Assembly: GCA_035528275.1 (NCBI GenBank)
Contig: DATKYV010000167.1
Coordinates: 1-15,715, forward strand
Direction: 5' to 3'
Origin: DATKYV01 sp035528275
GTDB taxonomy: Bacteria > Acidobacteriota > Terriglobia > UBA7540
DNA length: 15,715 nucleotides
Made by a program: the position numbers and the translations under genes
The notes under the pieces: generated by a model
Databases searched by the model: none
What the model was told of the DNA's origin: nothing
The model's input: only the letters and a program-made list of their open reading frames with translations
Shown here: positions 1-6,899 of the stretch, piece after piece
Numbering within the stretch: the stretch's first letter is position 1
Layout of the letters: each line of letters begins with the position of its first letter

Positions 1-794
1 TTGATGTAGGTGTTGCTGCTGGAGCCCACTTCCGCCGACAGGTTGCCCTGCTCCATCTTGAATTCCTGCACGGCATCCACTGAGGGTTCGTAAAGCGATG
101 CGTTGATGCCCGTGTTGGGTTCAGCGGTGGTGGTGGTAACACCGTCAATCAGGATCTCGGCGGTGGCGTTCCGACTGCCGTTGGATACGAAATTGGTCGG
201 ATAATCACTGCCCGAGCCTCCATACGTCCTGTTTGGAGCCTGGCTGACTCCAGGAGCCAGCAGGGCCAAATTGAACACATTGCGGCCAACCAACGGCAGG
301 TCGTTGATGAATGTGCGACTGATGTCCTGTCCGATCGCCGCGTCCTGAGTGGAGAGCACAGGCGAGGCGCTGACGACCTCGACGGATTGAGCTGTGGTGC
401 CCAACTCCAGGGCCACATCGACGCTCGAGGCCTGGGCCACAGCCAGGACAATGCCCTCTTGGATGGAAGTCTTGAATCCTTGGGCTTCCACCTTCAGCTG
501 GTACGTGCTGGGAGGAAGCTGCCGGATCACGTATCGGCCAACACCATCCGTGGTGGCCCTGTGTGTGTAACCCTTAGTGGTGTCAGTGAGCGTAACGTTG
601 GCGCCCGGCACGACAGCTCCTGTGGGGTCAGTGACCACACCGGTCACCGAACCGACGAAGCCCTGTGCCCAGGCTGGAGAGTTAACGAAGCCGAGCAGGC
701 AGAAGAGGAACAACGGAATCAGTACCCACCCCCTGCCTAACCCGAGGAACGTGCGAGGAACTCCCCTAGCTTTGTGCATACGCTTGCTATACAT
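1..794 (-). CDS. TonB-dependent receptor, Oar-like, N-terminal part (truncated by window edge)
   Basis: The frame is open from ATG 794 to the window edge, giving 264 N-terminal residues. A GGAGG ribosome-binding site at 802-806 lies 7 bases before the start. Residues 1-43 form a long signal peptide (basic start, hydrophobic WVLIPLFLFCLLGF, cleavage after AWA). Residues about 46-130 are a carboxypeptidase-regulatory-like (transthyretin-type) domain: GSVTGVVTDPTGAVVPGANV, then TDGVGRYVIRQLPPSTYQLKVEA. From about residue 150 comes a TonB plug-like region with DLPLVGRNVFNLALLAPGVSQ, a motif typical of Acidobacteriota Oar-like receptors, and further on EILIDGV. The family sits in the outer membrane and takes up large ligands, often oligosaccharides; the ligand here is not visible. 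The beta-barrel lies outside the window. Its divergent neighbour is a sugar permease gene, so a role in glycan import is an inference. Confidence 0.9.
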   Translation of the reverse strand, partial: MYSKRMHKARGVPRTFLGLGRGWVLIPLFLFCLLGFVNSPAWAQGFVGSVTGVVTDPTGAVVPGANVTLTDTTKGYTHRATTDGVGRYVIRQLPPSTYQLKVEAQGFKTSIQEGIVLAVAQASSVDVALELGTTAQSVEVVSASPVLSTQDAAIGQDISRTFINDLPLVGRNVFNLALLAPGVSQAPNRTYGGSGSDYPTNFVSNGSRNATAEILIDGVTTTTAEPNTGINASLYEPSVDAVQEFKMEQGNLSAEVGSSSNTYI

Positions 795-938
795 GGGCGT
801 ACCTCCAAAGAATTACCAATACCGACGCTTGGCGAGGAAAACGTACTAGCAGGTTGTCTACTTGTGAGTCTGGCTCCGAGAATTGAGCGAGTTGATCTGC
901 TCGAGTCCTACCTCGCTTCAACTAGGTTGCCGGGAAAA

Positions 939-967
939 AACCTATTACCTGACCTGACCGAAGTCAA
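939..967 (-). promoter_or_regulatory. Candidate sigma70 promoter for the TonB receptor gene
   Basis: On the minus strand a TTGACT box (967-962) is followed after exactly 17 bases by TAGGTT (944-939). The -35 box is good and the -10 box is weak (three of six consensus bases). The spacer contains a short direct repeat, GGTCAGGTCAGGT. Transcription from here would give a leader of roughly 135 bases before the ATG at 794. Confidence 0.35.
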
Positions 968-972
968 GGATT

Positions 973-1000
973 TTTTGCCGTGGTTTGATATGAGGCAAAA
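973..1000. repeat. Inverted repeat TTTTGCC / GGCAAAA
   Basis: Perfect 7-base arms at 973-979 and 994-1000 are separated by 14 bases, just upstream of the receptor's candidate -35 box. It may be an operator half-site pair or chance pairing in an AT-rich block. Confidence 0.4.
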
Positions 1001-1010
1001 TTGTCCGAAA

Positions 1011-1037
1011 TCAGGTTCTCATATTCCGAGAACCAGA
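1011..1037. repeat. Inverted repeat, operator-like, GGTTCTC / GAGAACC
   Basis: Arms at 1011-1020 and 1028-1037 pair over 10 positions with a single A/A mismatch; the inner 7 bases (GGTTCTC with GAGAACC) are perfect. The spacer is ATATTCC. No T-run follows on either side, so a terminator is unlikely. It lies about 80-105 bases upstream of the receptor's predicted transcription start and about 210 bases upstream of the permease start, a sensible place for a regulator shared by both genes. Confidence 0.55.
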
Positions 1038-1145
1038 ATGTCGGAGGATGAATGCAAAGGCTTCAGATTTCATGCGCGAGCTTTGAACTCGCTGTTCGGT
1101 TCGCGTTCAGGTCCTGGCACAAGCCCCGGTGAGTGAAGTCGGCGA

Positions 1146-1175
1146 TGGACTTGAAACGCGCGTCGCGCGTATGAT
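1146..1175 (+). promoter_or_regulatory. Candidate promoter of RhaT-like gene with embedded palindrome
   Basis: TGGACT (1146-1151) is followed after 18 bases by TATGAT (1170-1175), five of six bases of a -10 consensus. The spacer holds a 15-base palindrome, ACGCGCG-T-CGCGCGT (1156-1170), running into the first base of the -10 box. A repressor bound there could block the promoter. Short CG palindromes also arise by chance in GC-rich DNA. Confidence 0.35.
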
Positions 1176-1248
1176 GTCCCGCCGCCTGCGGCGCACCCCG
1201 GGTCTATGCCGCGCCGCCCATGCACATGGGGCTGTGCAGGAGAGTGCC

Positions 1249-2277
1249 TTGACGGAGCATTTCTGGCTGGGGATGGTTATCATTCTTCTCGGTGGCGGGC
1301 TGAACGGCAGCTTTCCCCTTCCCATGAATTATTCGCGCCGGTGGAGGTGGGAAAACACCTGGCTGGTCTTCGCCCTGACGGCCCTGCTGATTCTGCCCTG
1401 GATCCTGGCAGGAGGGTTCGTACCGCACCTCAGGCAAGTCTACCTTGAAGTCCCGCTTCTCACCCTTGCTCTCCCCCTCGCCTTCGGGTTTCTCTGGGGT
1501 ATTGCGCAGGTGACGTTCGGCCTGGGCTTGAAGGCTCTGGGGATGGCGTTTGCCTTCCCCATCGTTGCCGGGCTCTCCGCCCTCTTCGGGTCACTTCTTC
1601 CCCTCTTAGTCCTGAGCCCTGCGGATCTCCTCCAACCACGAGGCATTCTGCTCTTCCTCAGCATCCCCGTCCTTTTCGTGGGTCTCGGCCTTTACGCCAG
1701 GGCGGGTCTACGACGAAGCAGGGAGCAGGCGGAAGGCGGCCCCTCCGTCAGCCCGATCCGTGGGAGCTTCGCGGTGGGGCTGGCGATTTGCGTTTTCACC
1801 GGCGTGGTGGGCCCGAGCTGGAACCTGGGATTCGCCTTTAGCGGCGATATCCTCCACAAGAGCCTCGGCTTCGGCGCGAGCCCCATTACTTCGACCTACG
1901 CCGTCTGGGCTCTGGTATTGACGGCGGGTTTCATTCCCAACTTGCTCTACTGCGCGTTCCTGCTCTTCCGCGACCGGGGTTGGCTCTTGTTCGGGACGGC
2001 GGGCGGAGCGAAAGAGGCCTTTTGGGGAGTCTCAATGGCGCTCCTGTGGCTTTCGGGAATCGTTCTCTACGGAATCGGAGCCACGCTGGTGGGCAAGTAC
2101 GGGACGTCCGTGGGATTCGCGTTGTTTGCCTCCTCCCAAATCCTGACGTCAAACGGCCTGGGGGTTCTGGCCGGCGAATGGAAGGGGACCTCGAGGGGAA
2201 CGAGAATGGTGCTCTACTCGGGCCTCGCGACCGTCGTTGCTTCCGTGATTGTTCTCAGCCTTGGCGGACTCTTCTGA
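1249..2277 (+). CDS. RhaT-family sugar permease (L-rhamnose/proton symporter-like)
   Basis: This is an inner-membrane protein of 342 residues with about ten hydrophobic helices. It resembles E. coli RhaT (344 residues) along its length: WRWENTW (32-38) against WSWETMW, then ILPW, then the segment FGFLWGIAQVTFGLGLKALGM, and near the C-terminus GEWKGTSRGT against a similar EWNNAGRRP region. RhaT-family proteins move a monosaccharide with protons. Start choice: TTG at 1249 has AGGAG at 1238-1242, six bases upstream, and gives the family's usual length. A GTG at 1129 would add a 40-residue arginine-rich extension with no family counterpart. The stop is 19 bases from the end of the converging alpha-galactosidase gene. 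Rhamnose itself is not proven as substrate; no rhamnose catabolic genes are in view. Confidence 0.85.
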   Translation: MTEHFWLGMVIILLGGGLNGSFPLPMNYSRRWRWENTWLVFALTALLILPWILAGGFVPHLRQVYLEVPLLTLALPLAFGFLWGIAQVTFGLGLKALGMAFAFPIVAGLSALFGSLLPLLVLSPADLLQPRGILLFLSIPVLFVGLGLYARAGLRRSREQAEGGPSVSPIRGSFAVGLAICVFTGVVGPSWNLGFAFSGDILHKSLGFGASPITSTYAVWALVLTAGFIPNLLYCAFLLFRDRGWLLFGTAGGAKEAFWGVSMALLWLSGIVLYGIGATLVGKYGTSVGFALFASSQILTSNGLGVLAGEWKGTSRGTRMVLYSGLATVVASVIVLSLGGLF

Positions 2278-2296
2278 GTTTGCCTCTCCTGGGAAG

Positions 2297-4540
2297 CTAA
2301 TCGGCCCTCTCGAACACCACCACCGTGCTGTCGAAGTCCCCGCCCAGCCTCAGATTCAAACCGTGATGGAGAAGGTAGGAGCCGCTCACCGTTTGGAGAT
2401 TATCCGCGAGTTTGTCGTCGATGGTCTTGACGCGGTAGAGCGCGCGCTCGTCCAGGCCGCGGAGGTGGATCGTCGGCGCGGGCTGCAACAATTGCTGGGA
2501 ATGAAGAAAGGCGAACAGGACCACCTGCTTGCCGTCTTCGGAAACGTATTGATTGGCGGTGAGGTTTCCCTCTCGCGGCGAATAGAGCCGATAAAGGTTC
2601 CCCTCCTGAACGGTCCGGCGCACGCCCTTGTAAAGTTCGATCATTTGCTTTGCCAGACCGAAATCCTCCGGCGACCAGCGATTAAGGTTGGCGCCGATAC
2701 CCAGCGATCCTTGCATCGCCACGAGAAATCGGTACTTGAGCGGTGTCGTCCGGCGGTTCATGTTCGGGACGTCGGTCACCCAATCCATCATCACCTTGGG
2801 CGCGTAGGCGAAGCTGAAACCTTCCTGGATGCGCAGCCGGTCGAACGCCTCGGTGTTGTCGGAGGTCCACACCTGCTCGACCCGCTTGAGGATGCCGAGG
2901 TCCACGCGCCCGCCACCACCCGAACAGGCCTCGATTTCGAGGGAGGGGTGCGCGGCGCGCAGCCGGTCAATGATCTCGTACACATTCGTCACATACTTCA
3001 CCCAAATATCTTTCTCCTCAGCCACGGGCGCTTCGGGCCAGCCCGGCTCGGAAAAATGCCGGTTCATGTCCCACTTGATGAATCGGATGTCGTTTTCCGA
3101 AAGCAGCTTGTCGAGGACTCCGAAGATATGCTCCTTCACGTCGTCGCGGGCCATGTTGAGGATGAGCTGGTTCCTCGCTTCGGAGCGCGGGCGTCCGGGG
3201 AAATTCATCACCCAGTCGGGATGAGCGCGGTAAAGGTTGCTGTCGGGATTCACCATCTCCGGTTCCACCCACAGTCCGAAGTCCATGCCCAGACTCTTCA
3301 CGTGATCGATCAGGGGTTTCAAGCCGTTGGGGAATTTCCGGGGATTGACGGTCCAATCGCCCAGCCCGGCGCGGTCATCGTTGCGCTCGCCGAACCAACC
3401 GTCGTCCATTACGAAAAGTTCAACGCCGATTTTCGCCGCCTTGTCAGCGAGTTCCTTCTGGCCCTCTTCATTCACATCGAAATGTGTCGCTTCCCAGGAA
3501 TTGTAGAGCACGGGCCGCAGTCCGTCAGCCGACGGAGACGCCGACCGCCGGGGCAGAATCTCCTCCCTCTCGAAGCGGTGCATGAGCCGCGAAGCTTCGC
3601 CAAAGCCCCCGTCCGTGAAGCCCCCGTAGTAGGCAGGGGTCTTGAGGCTTTCTCCGGGCTTCAGAAGATATCCGAAATCGAAATCGTTGTACCCGCCCAC
3701 GACGCGCACCTGCTGGGCGGGCGTCTGCTCGACGGTCAGTTTCCAGTTGCCGCTCCAACCGAGAGCGCCGAACCAGACGCGCCCGTGCTCCTCATCGGCG
3801 CGCCCCATTTCGTCGATGGCGAACCAGGGGTTCAGTTGATGGCTGGTGTTGCCGCGACGACTCTCCAGAACGATCTTGCCCTGATGAATCGGCTCGTGGA
3901 TAAGCTGAGTCTCCCCCGCCCACCGGCCCGTCAGGTAAGTCAAGCGGTAGCCTTCCCCGCGCGGCACATACCACACGCCGGATTGCGCGCTCTCCACCAC
4001 AAGCGCCTGGCCCGTACGGTTCTGAATCTCCGCCTCTTTGCGGATGATGTCGGTGCGCGGGTAGACGCGATAGTTGAGCGTGACGAATACGTCGTCCTGG
4101 ATATCCTTCACGCGAATTTCCAGCGTGTCGTCGCCGACCCGGTGCGAATCGTACTTGAGGACCAGATCGCGGTCGCCGTCAGCGCGGGTAATCTTCAGGC
4201 AAGGCTCGGAGTAGAGCATCCCGCCCCAGCCCGGGTACTCCTCGTTGGTCATCGTCGCGGAGGAATCGAAGGAGGCGTGTTCGCGCGAGCTGTGCGCCGC
4301 GGAGAGGTCTTCGTCGCGGACCAGTTTCTTCCCCCAATAAACGTTCTGGAGTTCGCCCCGCTCGTTGACTCCCAGCACGTATGAAGTGTGATCGGTTTCC
4401 AACACCCACAGCTTCCGGTCCGTCAGGTAACGGACGGGCGACGCGGCGCCCAGCACCGGGGCGAGACACGTCGCCACAAGCACACCGCAGAACAGCGGAA
4501 TCAGAATTCTCTGCCGGAGCTTCGCTGTGAAATGAATCAT
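2297..4540 (-). CDS. Secreted alpha-galactosidase, glycoside hydrolase family 36
   Basis: The 747-residue protein is a retaining alpha-galactosidase that removes terminal alpha-linked galactose from oligo- or polysaccharides. Residues 1-33 are a signal peptide (cleavage near LGAA/SP). The N-terminal beta-supersandwich runs to about 335, the TIM barrel about 340-650, and a C-terminal beta domain completes the family's usual 700-750 residues. Key motifs: VMDDGWFG (377-384), FGLWVEPEMV (421-430), IKWDMNRH (488-495) with nucleophile D491, EACSGGGGRVD (537-547), and VWTSDNTEAFDR (557-568) with acid/base D561. The ATG at 4540 has GGAGGG at 4549-4554, eight bases upstream. The signal peptide is notable because many bacterial GH36 enzymes are cytoplasmic; here hydrolysis should occur in the periplasm or at the surface. 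It follows the 4600-6204 gene by 59 bases, so the two are probably co-transcribed. Confidence 0.95.
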   Translation of the reverse strand: MIHFTAKLRQRILIPLFCGVLVATCLAPVLGAASPVRYLTDRKLWVLETDHTSYVLGVNERGELQNVYWGKKLVRDEDLSAAHSSREHASFDSSATMTNEEYPGWGGMLYSEPCLKITRADGDRDLVLKYDSHRVGDDTLEIRVKDIQDDVFVTLNYRVYPRTDIIRKEAEIQNRTGQALVVESAQSGVWYVPRGEGYRLTYLTGRWAGETQLIHEPIHQGKIVLESRRGNTSHQLNPWFAIDEMGRADEEHGRVWFGALGWSGNWKLTVEQTPAQQVRVVGGYNDFDFGYLLKPGESLKTPAYYGGFTDGGFGEASRLMHRFEREEILPRRSASPSADGLRPVLYNSWEATHFDVNEEGQKELADKAAKIGVELFVMDDGWFGERNDDRAGLGDWTVNPRKFPNGLKPLIDHVKSLGMDFGLWVEPEMVNPDSNLYRAHPDWVMNFPGRPRSEARNQLILNMARDDVKEHIFGVLDKLLSENDIRFIKWDMNRHFSEPGWPEAPVAEEKDIWVKYVTNVYEIIDRLRAAHPSLEIEACSGGGGRVDLGILKRVEQVWTSDNTEAFDRLRIQEGFSFAYAPKVMMDWVTDVPNMNRRTTPLKYRFLVAMQGSLGIGANLNRWSPEDFGLAKQMIELYKGVRRTVQEGNLYRLYSPREGNLTANQYVSEDGKQVVLFAFLHSQQLLQPAPTIHLRGLDERALYRVKTIDDKLADNLQTVSGSYLLHHGLNLRLGGDFDSTVVVFERAD

Positions 4541-4599
4541 GAGGATATCCCTCCGAAAAGATTACAGGTGGAAGCGGCCGGCGCGCCGGTCACTCCGGG

Positions 4600-6204
4600 C
4601 TACGAGCCGAGGACGCGGATGGTGTGTGAACCCTCGTGGCGGATTCGCAGCACACCTGCCTTCTCGTCAAACGTCCAACCGGGAGCGGCGAGGTCGTTTC
4701 GCTTCGGCAGCTCCTTCCCGTCGGCAGTAATTCGGCGGGGTGTGAAGCTCAGCCGCAATACTTCCGTCGAATCGTCGTCGAACGTCTGGTAGTCCACTTC
4801 TTGCCGGAGGTACGAAACGCTCTGAACGACCGAGCTCGATCTCAGCAAATGGTCTTCTTGAGGCGACGCCCACTCGGGAACGGCGCCCAGCCCGGCCATG
4901 AAATGGCGGATGTAGTCTCCATAGCCGTCCGAGAACCAGATGGTTTGGTCGACGGGGCCGACGTTCACCACTCCGCTTTCGCGACACATGTAGCTCGCCC
5001 AATTAAAGGACCGAAACGCCTTTTCCCTGGCCGCCGCGTCGCCGGTCTTCTCGTACCACAGCGCCAGCACCGACGCGTAGCGTGACGTGTGGCTGCCCAT
5101 CTTCGGCATGTAGTGAATCTGTTCGGAAACAACGTTCGCCCCCCACTGCACGGCGGGTTCTTTGGAAGTGTCCACCACAAAGGTCTTCTCGACCCAATCC
5201 ACAAGCCCCGAAACATGGCTTCGCCAGTCGGGATCGTATTCGGGGTGCTGCAGGAGATAGCGCGCGGTTTCCATGGGGCTATACTGGTTGAAATTCTCCG
5301 GCTTGTCGAAAATGGAGACGTCCTCAAAATAGGTGGCCCAGAGATTGTTCTGCATCGGATATTTCATCAGCCAATCCCAGGCTGTCTGACGCGCCTTCCG
5401 GTAGGCCGGTACGTCGCCGAGGTTCAGGCGGACGAGTTCGTCAAAGAGGCGAATCGGCCCAATCACATTGCTCGAATACTCCTCGCGTGCCACGTTGGTC
5501 TCCGCGTAGACGCGGAAGGGCCACGGCGAGTGTTCGGCGTCCCCGGGGCGAACGTGACGCGCCAAGGCGCCTGCGCAGGCGAGGGCGGCGGAGCGGTAAC
5601 GCGCCTCGCCGGTCAGTTCGTAGAGTTTCAGGTATCCGATTCCCAGCTCGCCCACCTTGTCGGGTTCGATGACACCGTAACCATCCCCTCGCCCCGGCTG
5701 CTTCCGGTCGTAGAGGAAGTCGTGCGCGCCGCGATATTCCACCGCCCCATGGTCCGAGCTCGCGTATGGCACGCCTCCCCACGCCCAATAGGACGGCGTG
5801 CTGCCGTACATGAGCTGGTGGTCAAGCAGATTCCCTGCCAGTTCGACCACCGCGCGGTCACCGGAGTAGGCGTAATAGGCGGTGGCGGAATCCACGAGCA
5901 TGGCATAGAGACCCGCCGGGTTATGCGGCCAAGCCGTGCCGCGCAGCGTGTTCTGGTCCATGCAGCAATACGAGTAATAGGTCTTCAGGCCGTTCGTTTC
6001 GACGGGCACGGTGTGAAGCAGAAAATCCCACGCCAGGCGCATCACGGAGTCGTAGGCTTTTTCCTGAGGCTGGACCCAGGAGATCAGTTTTCCTTGCCCA
6101 TCGAGGAGCACCGAGTGACCGTTCAAGGTGTCCTCGGCGCGCACGGGAAGGCAAAGCATGAGAAGAATGAGTACGCTTAGACCGACCTTCATCACTCTAT
6201 CCAT
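4600..6204 (-). CDS. Secreted protein with alpha/alpha-toroid-like repeats, putative glycosidase or lyase of unrecognised family
   Basis: The 534-residue protein has a clear signal peptide (1-23, cleavage after PVRA). The start at 6204 has CCTCCTCCC (6214-6222, GGGAGGAGG on the coding strand) nine bases upstream. I do not recognise a named family. From about 50 to 440 it shows helical-hairpin repeats like those of six-hairpin glycosidases: residues 100-131, 188-217, 250-281 and 376-407 each pair an aromatic/Leu-rich helix with an Ala-rich one across a TGEARY- or TGDAAA-type turn. Conserved-looking acidic/aromatic patches include YSYCCMDQNTLRG (77-89), SSDHGAVEYRGAHD (149-162), EEYSSN (241-246) and WFSDGYGDYIRHF (423-435). 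A beta-rich end (about 455-534) resembles the small C-terminal beta-sheet domain of such enzymes. Pairing with a secreted GH36 suggests it acts on the same glycan, but its reaction is unknown. Confidence 0.8.
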   Translation of the reverse strand: MDRVMKVGLSVLILLMLCLPVRAEDTLNGHSVLLDGQGKLISWVQPQEKAYDSVMRLAWDFLLHTVPVETNGLKTYYSYCCMDQNTLRGTAWPHNPAGLYAMLVDSATAYYAYSGDRAVVELAGNLLDHQLMYGSTPSYWAWGGVPYASSDHGAVEYRGAHDFLYDRKQPGRGDGYGVIEPDKVGELGIGYLKLYELTGEARYRSAALACAGALARHVRPGDAEHSPWPFRVYAETNVAREEYSSNVIGPIRLFDELVRLNLGDVPAYRKARQTAWDWLMKYPMQNNLWATYFEDVSIFDKPENFNQYSPMETARYLLQHPEYDPDWRSHVSGLVDWVEKTFVVDTSKEPAVQWGANVVSEQIHYMPKMGSHTSRYASVLALWYEKTGDAAAREKAFRSFNWASYMCRESGVVNVGPVDQTIWFSDGYGDYIRHFMAGLGAVPEWASPQEDHLLRSSSVVQSVSYLRQEVDYQTFDDDSTEVLRLSFTPRRITADGKELPKRNDLAAPGWTFDEKAGVLRIRHEGSHTIRVLGS

Positions 6205-6425
6205 CGTCGTCAGCCTCCTCCCAGAGATACCGGCGGGGCGGCTTGGACTGCGGCGGGTTGTGTCTCCTCCGGCCGCACTTCGCCGGGACGGCGGGCTTCA
6301 TACTAACGCGCTTCCCTCGTTTCCGCCACGCGAGTACAATGCGCGTCGGCCCGTCGGCGGAGCGCACGGGAGGCGACCTGCTGTCTGGTTGAGACTGGAA
6401 TGAACCTCGGGAGCAAGGATCGATA
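6205..6425. promoter_or_regulatory. Divergent intergenic gap, no clear promoter
   Basis: This 221-base gap lies between the start of the minus-strand glycosidase unit and the start of a small plus-strand membrane protein gene, so it must hold promoters for both. It contains TACAAT (6335-6340, plus) but I find no well-placed -35 partner, and no inverted repeat stands out. Confidence 0.4.
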
Positions 6426-6767
6426 TTGAAGGCTATCCGATACATTTCCGGGACTCTTCTCATCATGGTGCTTTTCTACGCGGCAACTCAGGCCGTCCAG
6501 GACTGCACAACCGGCCTCTTGGCCTACGAAAACTGCCTTTGGCTGTGGGTGCGCGACCTCCTGGGATTGCCGCAAAGCAAACTGCCGCGCGCTTTCACTC
6601 TGCAACTGGTTGGCTTGGCGTTGCTCGTGGGATTTTGTGCGACCATCCGCTACCTCCTCCCGCTTGGCGGCCGCTTTCGTTTCCAGGGACCGGAAGCAAA
6701 CGCCAGCGTGGATCCCCAGAGCTCGAAGGCCCCTCCCGGCGGTTCGGAGCAATCAACCGGCCGGTGA
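6426..6767 (+). CDS. Small two-helix membrane protein, unknown function
   Basis: The predicted protein has 113 residues and begins at TTG 6426, with AAGGA (6415-6419) six bases upstream. No in-frame ATG offers a better start; an ATG at 6400 is out of frame. Residues about 8-24 (SGTLLIMVLFYAATQAV) and 57-80 (FTLQLVGLALLVGFCATIRY onward) are hydrophobic helices. Between them is a short loop with two cysteines (C27, C37) and a tryptophan-rich stretch LWLWVRDLLGL. The C-terminal 30 residues are polar and probably disordered. No family is recognised. The reading frame is supported by the coherent hydrophobic pattern and the ribosome-binding site. It is separated by 132 bases from the next gene. 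Confidence 0.65.
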   Translation: MKAIRYISGTLLIMVLFYAATQAVQDCTTGLLAYENCLWLWVRDLLGLPQSKLPRAFTLQLVGLALLVGFCATIRYLLPLGGRFRFQGPEANASVDPQSSKAPPGGSEQSTGR

Positions 6768-6807
6768 AAGGACGACGCGAACACCAACCCCCGCGAACCC
6801 TTGTTTC

Positions 6808-6816
6808 TGATAGAAT
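6808..6816 (+). promoter_or_regulatory. Candidate extended -10 promoter for M1 peptidase gene
   Basis: The string TGATAGAAT (6808-6816) fits an extended -10 element (TGnTATAAT) with one mismatch. No good -35 box is present, which extended -10 promoters can tolerate. The leader to ATG 6900 would be about 77 bases. Confidence 0.35.
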
Positions 6817-6899
6817 CGCTCCGCCCGAGTCGCTCACCCACTGCGGCCCGTCCGTCTGCGTCGCTGATCGCTGAGTCCTGCCCTTGCTGAGGAGGGACG

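Larger units (their letters stand above)
795..1248. promoter_or_regulatory. Divergent intergenic region between TonB receptor and RhaT-like permease
   Basis: This 454-base stretch has no convincing gene. It holds candidate promoters in both directions and three inverted repeats, listed separately. The part around 935-1040 is clearly more AT-rich than the flanking genes, as expected for a control region. An open plus-strand frame covers 1129-1248 from a GTG, but I treat it as non-coding because the permease start is better placed at 1249. Confidence 0.6.

Noticed and set aside
1011..1037. Inverted repeat read as a Rho-independent terminator
   Set aside because: There is no T-run on either side, and it lies upstream of two divergent gene starts where no transcript is expected to end.
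2249..4384. 711-codon open frame on the plus strand opposite the alpha-galactosidase gene
   Set aside because: It is a shadow of GC-rich codon use: rich in His, Arg and Val, without a recognisable domain or ribosome-binding site, while the minus strand encodes a full GH36 with all catalytic motifs.
5089..6180. 363-codon plus-strand frame opposite the toroid protein gene
   Set aside because: The minus strand has a signal peptide, repeats and a strong ribosome-binding site; the plus frame is Val/His/Arg-rich with none of these.
6207..6301. Short minus-strand frame (about 34 codons) upstream of the toroid protein gene as a leader peptide
   Set aside because: No ribosome-binding site and a Pro/Arg-rich sequence without a pattern of leader peptides.
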